Source: Shinella kummerowiae
GTDB lineage: Bacteria; Pseudomonadota; Alphaproteobacteria; Rhizobiales; Rhizobiaceae
Assembly: GCF_009827055.1 (NCBI RefSeq)
Contig: NZ_WUMK01000010.1
Location: forward strand, 222,751 to 286,750
Length of the DNA: 64,000 nucleotides
Reading direction: 5' to 3'
Part shown: piece after piece, positions 43,914 to 52,351 of the stretch
Position numbering within the stretch: the stretch's first letter is position 1
Layout: the number at the start of each line of letters is the position of its first letter
The notes under the pieces: generated by a model
Told to the model about the DNA's origin: nothing
Databases searched by the model: none
What the model saw: only the letters and a program-made list of their open reading frames with translations
Position numbers and translations under genes: made by a program

Positions 43914-44119
43914 TTTGAGCCCATCGATTTTCACCACGGGAAGGTATCCGTTGATTGGCGAGATCGCTCATATCTTCTCGCAATCCCGCTCCCCGTTGGC
44001 TGTTTGTCCTGATTGTGGGCGCCAGAGCCGGCGCGTTCGGCCGGGCCACGTCGTTCTAAGCCGTCGCGAGAAATATCAGGCGACCGAAGTGTCGCGAACA
44101 AAACCCAGTGTATCTGCAA

Positions 44120-44137
44120 CGTAAGCGTGCGCTTACG
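44120..44137. promoter_or_regulatory. Inverted repeat of unknown role
   Basis: CGTAAGCG and CGCTTACG separated by TG. It is too short and lacks a U-run for a terminator, and resembles a dimer-binding operator. It lies 283 bases upstream of yceI and 104 bases beyond the tetR-type stop. Confidence 0.4.
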
Positions 44138-44240
44138 CGTTGCTTCGGAAGGCCGTGCTGTTCCAAACGAAATATAGGAGGCCGTTGCGACGGATATGCC
44201 GGCCGCGTCTCGGCTTCATGGCAAAGTCTGCGACAGGTCG

Positions 44241-44894
44241 TTAAACCGTGACAAGCCGCATGATCGTCTCGATGTTGAACTGGATGCGCTGCTCCAGGGC
44301 GTCTTTCGCCATGAGGTCACGCTCATAGATGATCGTGCCGGTAAAGCGGTTCGTCAGGTAGTAGTAGCCGACGGCGGCGATGGTGATGTTCAGTTGCACG
44401 GGATCGACGCCGCTGCGGAACAGGCCAGCCTTCACGCCGCGCTCAAGGATGCTCGCGACCATGTTTACGAGCTTGCGGCTGGAGACCTTGATGATCTCCG
44501 ATTTCTTCAGGTGCTTGGCGCGGTGCAGGTTCTCGCTGTTGACAAGCGTGAGAAATTCTGGGTTCTTCAGATAATATTCCCAGGTGAAGCGCACCAGTTT
44601 TTCGAGCGCTGCCTTGGGGTCGAGATCCTCCAGATGCAGCTTCTGCTCGGCGCTGCGGATGTCCAGATAGGCGTCTTCGAGAACAGTCTGGAACAGGCCC
44701 TCCTTGCTCTCGAAATAGTGGTAGATCATGCGCTTGTTGGCCTTCGCCTTTTCAGCGATGTCATCGACGCGCGCCCCGCCTAAGCCATTCTTCGCAAATT
44801 CTTTTTTGGCGGCATCAAGGATACGTGCCTTGGTGGCCTCGGCGTCGCGAATGCGGGGTTTGCGGCCCGGTTTTTCTGTCTGTTCGCCGGTCAT
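44241..44894 (-). CDS. TetR/AcrR-family transcriptional regulator of the downstream catabolic regulon
   Basis: 217 residues from ATG 44894 (MTGEQTEKPGRKPRIRD); the frame is open 25 codons further. TetR HTH at residues about 20-65 (ILDAAKKEFAKNGLGGARVD, DIAEKAKANKRMIYHYFESK). The ligand domain is the TetR_C_33/CECR15-like type (YYLKNPEFLTLVNSENLHRA). Divergent from the sugar ABC operon at 45170. The TAAC-N4-TAGT site at 45037 lies in the gap, and three more lie before the other genes of the region, so it is the likely repressor of the whole set. The ligand is unknown. Confidence 0.92.
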   Translation of the reverse strand: MTGEQTEKPGRKPRIRDAEATKARILDAAKKEFAKNGLGGARVDDIAEKAKANKRMIYHYFESKEGLFQTVLEDAYLDIRSAEQKLHLEDLDPKAALEKLVRFTWEYYLKNPEFLTLVNSENLHRAKHLKKSEIIKVSSRKLVNMVASILERGVKAGLFRSGVDPVQLNITIAAVGYYYLTNRFTGTIIYERDLMAKDALEQRIQFNIETIMRLVTV

Positions 44895-45036
44895 TTTGTC
44901 AGCCTGTCCTTTGGCGCAGTCGTGATGTCTTGCCTGCAACTCATACACGCACGCATTGCCATCCGTCAAAGCCGGCCGGTGCGATTGCCTGTTGCCATCC
45001 CACTGAAAACCACTTGACTTGCGTGAAACTAAAGAA

Positions 45037-45052
45037 GTAACTAGTTAGTGCG
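45037..45052. promoter_or_regulatory. Predicted TetR operator A (sugar ABC operon)
   Basis: GTAACTAGTTAGTGCG, containing the palindrome TAACTAGTTA. It overlaps the -10 region of a promoter with TTGACT at 45014-45019 and a 17/18-base spacer, 118 bases before the binding-protein start. Shares TAAC-N4-TAGT with sites at 54910, 59668 and 59775. Confidence 0.75.
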
Positions 45053-45169
45053 TTAATTGGCGTGAGAGGCACGCTGGAGCGTCTCACCTGAGGGGTAAGG
45101 TTCTCCTTGCCGGCAGTCTGGCCAGCGGTAACGCGGGAAGCGTTTCAATCGGGGATTTGGGAGGAAAGC

Positions 45170-46285
45170 ATGTCGACCTTTATCAAGGATTTCATCGAGC
45201 GCGAGACGGTCAGCCGTCGCAATTTTCTGTTCGCCGCTGCGGCTGGCATGGGCGCGGCCGCGATGCCAGGGCTGCTCGGCAGCGGGAATGCGCGTGCGGC
45301 GCTGACGGATCCGGCGATTGCCTGGAGCTATCGTGACCGTGCCTCGGCCTATTGGAACTCGGTTGTTTCTGGCGGCGAGGCCTTCGTGGAATCGCTCGGC
45401 AGGCCGAAGAGCGCGTTGGTCAGCCTCATCAACGAGGGATCGACGGAAAAGTCGCTGGCCGACATCAAGGCCTTCCTCGCCAAGAACAACGGCAATTGCG
45501 CCATTGCCTGCGATGCCAATGACAGCCCGAACGCTCGTCCGGTCGTCGAGGCCGTCCAGGCTGCAGGCGCTTACATTTCGACGATCTGGAATAAGACCGA
45601 CGACTTGCACCCTTGGGATTTCGGCGACAACTACGTCTCGCACATGACCTGGTCGGACGAGAAGCCGGCGGAAGAAACCGCCCGCATCCTCTTCGAAGCC
45701 ATGGGTGGCGAGGGCGGTGTGGTCCATCTCGGTGGCATCGCGGCCAACAACCCGGCCGTCGAGCGTCTTGCTGGCCTCAAGAATGCGCTGAAGGACTTCC
45801 CGAAGATCGAACTGCTCGACGCGCAGCCCGCCGACTGGGATACCCAGAAGGGCGCTGCCCTCATGGCCTCGTTCCTCACCCGCTATGGCGACAAGATCAA
45901 GGGCGTGCATTGCGCCAATGACAACATCGCCTATGGCGTGATCGAGGCGCTGCGTGCCGAGGGCATCGAGAATATGCCGATCGTCGCCTATGACGGTAAT
46001 CCGGAAGCCGTGCAGATGGTCATGGACGGCCAGCTTCTCGCCACCGTCTTCACCAATCCGCATTGGGGTGGCGGAATCAGTGCTGCCCTTGCCTATCATG
46101 CAGCTATCGGCACTTTCAAACCGTCCGAAGAGCCGAAGGAACACCGCGAATTCTATGGCCCGACGATCCTCGTCACGGCCAAGGATGCGGCTGAGTTCAA
46201 GGCGAAGTATCTGGATTCCGTGCCGGCCTATGACTGGAAGGACTTCTGGGGGCCATCGAACGGCCAGATCCAGTACAAGGCCTGA
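45170..46285 (+). CDS. Sugar ABC transporter substrate-binding protein (Tat-type signal)
   Basis: 371 residues. Twin-arginine signal SRRNFLFAAAAG at residues 15-26, cleavage near residue 44 (GNARA). The mature protein is a type-1 PBP of the RbsB/XylF-like group: NNGNCAIACDANDSPNARPV and the hinge regions VVHLGGIAANNPAVERLAGL, VHCANDNIAYGVIEALRAEG and IVAYDGNPEAVQMVMDGQLL. It works in the periplasm, feeding the two permeases and the ATPase downstream. GGGAGGAAAG is directly upstream. Tat export suggests folding before export, seen for some periplasmic binding proteins. Confidence 0.92.
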   Translation: MSTFIKDFIERETVSRRNFLFAAAAGMGAAAMPGLLGSGNARAALTDPAIAWSYRDRASAYWNSVVSGGEAFVESLGRPKSALVSLINEGSTEKSLADIKAFLAKNNGNCAIACDANDSPNARPVVEAVQAAGAYISTIWNKTDDLHPWDFGDNYVSHMTWSDEKPAEETARILFEAMGGEGGVVHLGGIAANNPAVERLAGLKNALKDFPKIELLDAQPADWDTQKGAALMASFLTRYGDKIKGVHCANDNIAYGVIEALRAEGIENMPIVAYDGNPEAVQMVMDGQLLATVFTNPHWGGGISAALAYHAAIGTFKPSEEPKEHREFYGPTILVTAKDAAEFKAKYLDSVPAYDWKDFWGPSNGQIQYKA

Positions 46286-46337
46286 TTGGGCATGGCGGCA
46301 GCCATAGACGCTGCCGCCTCATCTCCTGCGAAATTTC

Positions 46338-47321
46338 ATGAGAGGGGTGTCTGACGTGACACGTCGCCTATCGCGCGAAACCTTGATCAAATGGGCGCCG
46401 CTTCTGGTGTTGATCGCGCTGGTGATCTTTTTCACCGCGCTGAACCCGACCTTCTTTTCGTTGCGGAATTTTGCCCGTATCGCGATTGCGGCGGCCCCAG
46501 CCCTGATGGTCGCTGTCGGCGTCACCTTTATCATCGTCATGGGATCGATCGACCTTTCGATGGAGGGAACGGTCTCGATGACGGCGGTTTCCTTCGCCTT
46601 CATATTCGCCCAGCTCGGCGGTTCGCTTGGCGGCCTCGGCTGGGTGGCTATTCCCCTGGTGCTCGTTCTCGGCGGCCTGATCGGCGTGTTGAACGGGCTG
46701 GTGCATGTGAAGCTGAAGATCCCGTCTTTCATGGCAAGCCTTGCCATGGGTTTCGTCGGCACGGGAGCGGCGATCCTGCTTACCGGCGGTGATATAGTCA
46801 AAGTCAGCGACGCGGCCTTCCGCGGCCTGCTTACGGTGCGCTGGCTCGGTTTCCCGCTGATGGTCTACATCGCGGCCTTCTTCCTCTTTGCTGGTTGGTT
46901 CATCCAGACGCACACCACGCTTGGCCGCAATTTCTACGCCGTCGGCGGTGGCGAGGATCTTGCGCATGCGTCTGGCCTCAATGTGACGCGTGTCCGTGTC
47001 ACGGGCTTTGCGCTTGCCGGTGTCTTCTACGCCATCGCCGCCATCCTCGTCGTCGCCCGCATCGGGCAGGCGGAATCTGTGACCGGTGCGAACTTCATGT
47101 TCGTCTCCATCACCTCGGTGGTCGTTGGCGGCGTGGCACTCTGGGGCGGCATCGGTGGTGTGTGGAACGCGCTCGTCGGTGTGCTCATTGTCAATGTCAT
47201 CGACAATGGTATGGTCGTCATCGGCCTGCCTGATTTCCTCCAGGACGGCGTGCTCGGCCTCCTCGTCATTCTTGCAGTGGTGCTTTCCACCGACCGCAAG
47301 ATGGTTTCCTTCGTGAAGTGA
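46338..47321 (+). CDS. Sugar ABC transporter permease (RbsC family)
   Basis: 327 residues with about eight membrane helices. BPD_transp_2 family: IIVMGSIDLSMEGTVSMTAV near the N-terminus is the family SIDLS motif, then IPSFMASLAMGFVGTGAAIL and GVALWGGIGGVWNALVGVLI near the C-terminus. A GTG at 46356, with GAGAGGGG eight bases upstream, is an alternative start with a better ribosome binding site. It pairs with the second permease at 48844, so the channel is likely a heterodimer. Confidence 0.92.
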   Translation: MRGVSDVTRRLSRETLIKWAPLLVLIALVIFFTALNPTFFSLRNFARIAIAAAPALMVAVGVTFIIVMGSIDLSMEGTVSMTAVSFAFIFAQLGGSLGGLGWVAIPLVLVLGGLIGVLNGLVHVKLKIPSFMASLAMGFVGTGAAILLTGGDIVKVSDAAFRGLLTVRWLGFPLMVYIAAFFLFAGWFIQTHTTLGRNFYAVGGGEDLAHASGLNVTRVRVTGFALAGVFYAIAAILVVARIGQAESVTGANFMFVSITSVVVGGVALWGGIGGVWNALVGVLIVNVIDNGMVVIGLPDFLQDGVLGLLVILAVVLSTDRKMVSFVK

Positions 47322-47329
47322 GGCGCGCC

Positions 47330-48835
47330 ATGTACGAGTTGAAATCCGTCGACAAGAAATTCCCGGGCGTCCACGCGCTGAAGTCCATCAATTTCCACAT
47401 CAAGCGCGGCGAGATTGTCGGCCTCGTGGGGGAGAACGGCGCCGGTAAGTCCACGTTGATGAAGGTCATCTATGGCGCCTACCAGCCGGATGGTGGTCAG
47501 GTCCTTATCAACGGCACCTCGGTCCGCTTCGCCAATCCGCGTCAGGCGATGGAGAAGGGCATCGGGATGGTGTTCCAGGAACAATCCCTGATCCCCAACC
47601 TGACCGTCATGGAAAACATCTTCCTCGGCTACGAGCGCCAGTTCGTACGCTTCGGCGTGGTGGACTGGAAGGCGATGGCGAATGCGGCCAAGGCGCAGCT
47701 CGCCAAGGTGAAGCTCGATATCGATCCGGCGATGGTGACGTCGAAACTCTCCTTCGTCCAGCGCCAGCTCGTCGAACTCGCCAAGGTTCTGACGCTTGAG
47801 GAGCGCGTGAAGGGCGATCTCGTCATCCTGCTCGACGAGCCGACATCCGTTCTGTCCAAGGATGAGGTGGCGCTGCTCTTCAAGCTCGTTCGGGAACTGA
47901 CGACCCGCGCCGCCTTCATCTTCGTTTCGCACCGCATGGACGAGGTGATGGAGCTCTCCGATCGCATCTACGTCATGAAGGACGGCGAGGTTGTCGATGT
48001 GGTTGAACGGGGTGGCGCTACGGCGGAGGCCATCCAGCACAAGATGGTCGGCCGCAACGTTGACAAGCAATATTACCGTGAGCATCTGCAACAGCCGTTC
48101 GATCAGTCGAACGTGCTGGTCGAGATGACGGGCGTCGGTCTGCCGGGTCGCATCCAGGACATTTCGTTCAAGGTGCATGCCGGCGAAGTTCTATGTCTCG
48201 TCGGCACGGAAGGATCCGGACGCGAGGCGATCCTGCGCACGATCTACGGCATGCTGACGCCGGTGACCGGCCAGCTCAAGATCAAGGGCGCCAATGCGAA
48301 CGGCTATTCGCCTCGTCAGTCGGTCGCTCATGGCGTCGGTTATGTGCCGCGCGAGCGCAAGATCGAAGGCATTGTCGCCGGCATGAATGTCTACGAGAAC
48401 ATGACGCTCTCGCAGATGAAGAACCATTCGAGCAGCGGCGTGCTGCGGGTTGCCGAAGAACGCGCCTTGGCGCGCGACTGGATCAAAAAACTCTCGATCA
48501 AGGCGCATTCGGAATTTGCCGATTGCGGCAACCTCTCGGGCGGTAACCAGCAGAAGGTCGTGCTCGCCAAGTGGCGTTCGGGCGGCTCCGACATCATGCT
48601 GCTCGATCACCCGACGCGGGGCCTCGATATCGGCGCGAAGGAAGATGTCTACGACATGATCCGCGCAATGAGCGCGGCGGGCGTCGGCATCGTGCTCGTC
48701 GCCGATACGCTGGAAGAGGCGATCGGTCTGTCGCACACCATCATCGTCGTCAAGGACGGCCGCATGCAGAAGCAATTCGCATGCGAGCCGGGCGCCAAGC
48801 CCACGCCCTTCGACCTGCTGCACTACATGATCTGA
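47330..48835 (+). CDS. Sugar ABC transporter ATP-binding protein (two nucleotide-binding domains, RbsA/MglA type)
   Basis: 501 residues. Domain 1 has Walker A GENGAGKST (near 36), the degenerate signature LSFVQRQLVELAK and Walker B LVILLDEPTSVLS. Domain 2 has a degenerate Walker A (VGTEGSGREAILR), signature NLSGGNQQKVVLAKW and Walker B IMLLDHPTRGLDIGAK, where the catalytic Glu is His427. So only domain 1 keeps the full hydrolytic set, more asymmetric than usual in this family. GTGAGG precedes the ATG at 47330, nine bases after the permease stop. It powers the importer of the 45170-49785 operon. Confidence 0.93.
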   Translation: MYELKSVDKKFPGVHALKSINFHIKRGEIVGLVGENGAGKSTLMKVIYGAYQPDGGQVLINGTSVRFANPRQAMEKGIGMVFQEQSLIPNLTVMENIFLGYERQFVRFGVVDWKAMANAAKAQLAKVKLDIDPAMVTSKLSFVQRQLVELAKVLTLEERVKGDLVILLDEPTSVLSKDEVALLFKLVRELTTRAAFIFVSHRMDEVMELSDRIYVMKDGEVVDVVERGGATAEAIQHKMVGRNVDKQYYREHLQQPFDQSNVLVEMTGVGLPGRIQDISFKVHAGEVLCLVGTEGSGREAILRTIYGMLTPVTGQLKIKGANANGYSPRQSVAHGVGYVPRERKIEGIVAGMNVYENMTLSQMKNHSSSGVLRVAEERALARDWIKKLSIKAHSEFADCGNLSGGNQQKVVLAKWRSGGSDIMLLDHPTRGLDIGAKEDVYDMIRAMSAAGVGIVLVADTLEEAIGLSHTIIVVKDGRMQKQFACEPGAKPTPFDLLHYMI

Positions 48836-48843
48836 GGGACAAG

Positions 48844-49785
48844 ATGGATATTCAGCGCCTCAAACCGCACCTGCCCTGGATCACGCTGATCGTGCTCGTC
48901 GCGATCGTCGGCATCAATGATCCGGGTTTCCTGCGCCCCTCGAACCTGCTCGGCATCGCCGGCGATATCGTGCCGCTGTTCATCATGGCGCTCGGGCTCA
49001 CCTTCGCCATCTATATCGGCGGCATCGATCTCTCGGCCCAGTCCATGGCCAATATGGTGACGGTCGTCGCCTCGGTCTATCTCGCGTCGATGGGGGCGTG
49101 GGTTGCCGTGCTCTGCGTGCTCGCGGGCTTTCTGCTGGGCATGCTGTCCGGCTACGTGACGACACGCCTTTTTGTGCCGTCCTTCATCTCGACGCTCGCC
49201 GTCGGCGGTGTCGCCTTCTCGATTGCGCAATGGCTATCCGGTCAGCGGGCGCTCAACATGGACGCGACGCAGCGCAACGAGACCTTCGGCTGGATGATCG
49301 GCCATACCTGGGGCGTGCCGCATGAATTGCTCATCGCCGCCGTGCTTGTCGGCATCTGCCTTTTCATCGAACGGCGGACGACACTTGGTCGCGCCTTGAA
49401 AGCGGTCGGTGCCGGTGAGCTTGCTGCAGCCGCATCGGGCCTTAACGTTGCGCGCTACAAGATCCTTGCTTTCGCCATATCGGGTGCGCTCGCGGCCATT
49501 GCCGGCCTGCTCTTTGCGGTAAAACTTTCGGGTGGTGCGCCGACGATCGCCAACGGCTTCCTGCTGCCGGCCATCGTTGCGGTTCTTGTCGGTGGCACAC
49601 CGTTGACAGGGGGTGTCGGTGGCGTGGTCAACACGGTGATCGGCACGCTCATCGTTGCCGTCATCCGCGCCTCGATGCTCTATTTCGAAATCGACGCAAC
49701 CCGCCAGCAGATCGTCTTTGGTTTCGTCCTGATCGTCGCCATCGCCCTCACCATCGACCGCGCCAAGCTGCGGACCGTGAAGTGA
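48844..49785 (+). CDS. Sugar ABC transporter permease (RbsC family, second subunit)
   Basis: 313 residues, about eight membrane helices. IALGLTFAIYIGGIDLSAQS-like motif is present as LTFAIYIGGIDLSAQSMANM, FVPSFISTLAVGGVAFSIAQ follows and TPLTGGVGGVVNTVIGTLIV is near the C-terminus. Second BPD_transp_2 permease of the importer, nine bases after the ATPase stop with GAGGG just upstream of the start. Confidence 0.92.
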   Translation: MDIQRLKPHLPWITLIVLVAIVGINDPGFLRPSNLLGIAGDIVPLFIMALGLTFAIYIGGIDLSAQSMANMVTVVASVYLASMGAWVAVLCVLAGFLLGMLSGYVTTRLFVPSFISTLAVGGVAFSIAQWLSGQRALNMDATQRNETFGWMIGHTWGVPHELLIAAVLVGICLFIERRTTLGRALKAVGAGELAAAASGLNVARYKILAFAISGALAAIAGLLFAVKLSGGAPTIANGFLLPAIVAVLVGGTPLTGGVGGVVNTVIGTLIVAVIRASMLYFEIDATRQQIVFGFVLIVAIALTIDRAKLRTVK

Positions 49786-49795
49786 GGACGCAGCC

Positions 49796-50830
49796 ATGAG
49801 CAGCATGCGGGCCGCCGTTCTGACCGCGCCGAAGCGCTTCGAACTTCGTGACGTTCCAGTCCCGGCCGTCGGGCCGGAGGATGTGCTGGTGCGGGTGGCG
49901 CGGACAGGTATCTGCGGCACAGACATTCACATGTTCAATGGTCACTACGCCGCCGACAAGCTGCCGCTGATCCCGGGCCATGAATTCTGCGGAACGATCG
50001 CGGAGCTTGGTGCGAATGTGCGCCATCTTGCCATTGGTGCGCGTGTCGTCGTCGATATCAATATCGGCTGCGGCACCTGCTTCTGGTGCCGCCGCAACGA
50101 AGTGCTGAACTGCGCCGAAGTCACACAGGTCGGGATCGGGCGGGATGGGGCCTTCGCCGAATTCGTCGCCGTGCCCGCGCGTCTTGCAATCCCCGTCGAG
50201 GTGGACATTCCCGACGAAGTGATCGCCCTCACCGAGCCGGTCGCCTGCGTCGTTCGCGCCGCGCGCAAGGCCGGGGTGGGGTTTGGGCAGTCCGTCGTCA
50301 TCTTCGGTGCCGGGCCGATCGGCAATCTGCATGTGCAGATGATGCGGCTTGTCGGCGCGGCGCCGATTATCGTGGTTGATCTTTCGCCTGATCGCTGCCG
50401 CATGGCGCTCGATGCAGGCGCGGATGCAGCGGTGGCCGATCCGGCGCAGCTGAAGGCCGCCGTGCTTCGCATGACCGGCGGGCGCGGAGCGGATCTCGTC
50501 ATCGAAAGCGTCGGCAATCGAAAGCTCTATGAACAGGCTTTTGACCTGACGCGCCGTGGCGGACATGTCGCCTTTTTCGGTATCACGCCGCCGGGTGAAA
50601 CGGTTCCTGTCGATATCCTCCGGACCGTTCTGGAGGAGGGGAGCCTCAAGGGATCGGTTGCCGGCATGGGGCAGGATATGCACGATGCGTTGACCCTCCT
50701 GTCTCATGGCCGATTCCGCACGGATGATTTCACCAAGGCGAGCTTTTCCCTGGACAATATCCAGGAAGCTTTTGAAACCCTCGGCGATCGACCGCGGGAC
50801 CTGAAGACCCAGATCGCCATCGCGGCGTAA
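49796..50830 (+). CDS. Zinc-dependent medium-chain alcohol dehydrogenase
   Basis: 344 residues. Catalytic zinc ligands Cys40 (GICGTDIHMF), His62-Glu63 (PGHEFCG) and Glu in LTEPVACVVRA. Structural zinc cysteines in GCGTCFWCRRNEVLNC. NAD(P) Rossmann motif GAGPIGNLHVQ near residue 170. The set resembles sorbitol/threonine-type MDR enzymes that oxidise secondary or primary polyol hydroxyls. Ten bases after the permease stop, same operon as the ABC importer. Confidence 0.93.
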   Translation: MSSMRAAVLTAPKRFELRDVPVPAVGPEDVLVRVARTGICGTDIHMFNGHYAADKLPLIPGHEFCGTIAELGANVRHLAIGARVVVDINIGCGTCFWCRRNEVLNCAEVTQVGIGRDGAFAEFVAVPARLAIPVEVDIPDEVIALTEPVACVVRAARKAGVGFGQSVVIFGAGPIGNLHVQMMRLVGAAPIIVVDLSPDRCRMALDAGADAAVADPAQLKAAVLRMTGGRGADLVIESVGNRKLYEQAFDLTRRGGHVAFFGITPPGETVPVDILRTVLEEGSLKGSVAGMGQDMHDALTLLSHGRFRTDDFTKASFSLDNIQEAFETLGDRPRDLKTQIAIAA

Positions 50831-50854
50831 GACCTATCGAAGTGGAGGTATCTC

Positions 50855-52351
50855 ATGGACCAGAAAAACCAGTTCCTTTCTGCCCCGACAGCGGCGCGCG
50901 CCTTCGGCTTTTTCGTCGATGGCGAGTGGAAGGACGGCGCGGAACACTTCGAGCGCGCGTCCCCGGGCCATGGCACGCCGGTCACGCGCACCGTCCGCTG
51001 CACGGTCGATGATCTGAATGCAGCCGTCGCCGCGGCACGTCGCGCCTTCGAGGATCGTCGATGGGCTGGTCTTTCGGGTGCCGCGCGCGGCAGCGTGCTG
51101 CTGCGCGTTGCCGAAATCCTGCGCCGCCGCCGCGACGAGATCGCCTACTGGGAAGCCTTGGAAAACGGCAAGCCGATTTCCCAGGCGCGCGGTGAAATCG
51201 ATCATTGCATCGCCTGCTTCGAGGTGGGCGCCGGTGCCGCCCGCATGCTGCACGGTGATAGCTTCAATTCGCTTGGCGACGATCTCTTCGGCATGGTGTT
51301 GCGCGAGCCGATCGGCGTCGTCGGCCTGATCACGCCCTGGAACTTCCCGTTCCTCATCCTGTGCGAGCGTGTGCCCTTCATCCTGGCTTCCGGATGCACG
51401 ATGGTGGTGAAGCCCTCGGAGGTCACGGCCGCAACGACGCTTCTGCTCGCCGAGGTGTTGGCGGAAGCGGGCCTTCCCGCCGGCGTCTACAACGTCATCA
51501 CGGGGTCTGGCCGCACAATCGGCCAGGCGCTGTCCGAGCACCCCGATGTCGATATGCTCTCCTTCACCGGTTCGACGGCCGTCGGCCGTTCCTGCGTTCA
51601 CGCTGCTGCCGACAGCAATTTCAAGAAGCTCGGCCTGGAACTTGGTGGCAAGAACCCGATCATCGTCTTTGCCGATTCCGATCTGGAAGACGCTGCCGAT
51701 GGCGCGGCCTTCGGCATCAGCTTCAACACCGGGCAGTGCTGCGTGTCGTCCTCGCGTCTGATCGTCGAGCGCTCCGTCGCCGCCGAGTTCGAAAGACTGC
51801 TTGTCGAGAAGATGAAGAAAATCCGCGTCGGCGATCCGCTCGATGAGCGCACACAGGTCGGCGCCATCACCACGGAAGCGCAGAACGCGACGATCCTCGA
51901 CTATATCGCCCAAGGCAAGGCCGCCGGCGCGACGCTGCTGACGGGTGGAGAGGCGATCGATCTCGGCCGCGGCCAGTATATCGCGCCGACGCTCTTTTCC
52001 GGCGTTTCCCGCGACATGGCGATTGCGCGTGACGAGATTTTCGGCCCGGTTCTGTGCTCCATGCATTTCGATACGGTGGAAGAAGCCATCCAGCTTGCCA
52101 ATGACACCGTCTATGGACTTGCGGCGAGCGTCTGGACGAAGAATATCGACAAGGCGCTGACGGTGAGCCGCCGGGTTCGGGCCGGGCGTTTCTGGGTCAA
52201 CACGATCATGGCTGGCGGCCCCGAAATGCCGCTCGGCGGTTTCAAGCAGTCCGGCTGGGGTCGCGAGGCCGGCATGTACGGGGTGGAGGAATATACGCAG
52301 GTGAAGTCCGTTCATGTCGAGATCGGCAAGCGTTCGCATTGGATCGCATGA
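50855..52351 (+). CDS. NAD(P)-dependent aldehyde dehydrogenase
   Basis: 498 residues, ALDH superfamily. NAD site PWNFPFLILCERVPFILASG, the TGSTAVGR motif near residue 232, the general base Glu in LELGGKNPIIVF, and catalytic Cys296 in NTGQCCVSSSR. C-terminal GGFKQSGWGREAGMYGVEEY as in the betaine/aromatic aldehyde group. It oxidises an aldehyde to an acid. It follows the alcohol dehydrogenase by 24 bases, and its stop overlaps the GMC oxidoreductase start (ATGA), so the three genes encode a likely alcohol-to-acid sequence. Confidence 0.95.
   Translation: MDQKNQFLSAPTAARAFGFFVDGEWKDGAEHFERASPGHGTPVTRTVRCTVDDLNAAVAAARRAFEDRRWAGLSGAARGSVLLRVAEILRRRRDEIAYWEALENGKPISQARGEIDHCIACFEVGAGAARMLHGDSFNSLGDDLFGMVLREPIGVVGLITPWNFPFLILCERVPFILASGCTMVVKPSEVTAATTLLLAEVLAEAGLPAGVYNVITGSGRTIGQALSEHPDVDMLSFTGSTAVGRSCVHAAADSNFKKLGLELGGKNPIIVFADSDLEDAADGAAFGISFNTGQCCVSSSRLIVERSVAAEFERLLVEKMKKIRVGDPLDERTQVGAITTEAQNATILDYIAQGKAAGATLLTGGEAIDLGRGQYIAPTLFSGVSRDMAIARDEIFGPVLCSMHFDTVEEAIQLANDTVYGLAASVWTKNIDKALTVSRRVRAGRFWVNTIMAGGPEMPLGGFKQSGWGREAGMYGVEEYTQVKSVHVEIGKRSHWIA

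Larger units (their letters stand above)
43840..44240. other. Intergenic region between yceI and the tetR-type gene
   Basis: 401 bases holding the ECF promoter (43887-43913) and an 18-base near-palindrome (44120-44137). Short reverse frames in it show nothing recognisable. No clear terminator for the tetR-type gene. Confidence 0.5.
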
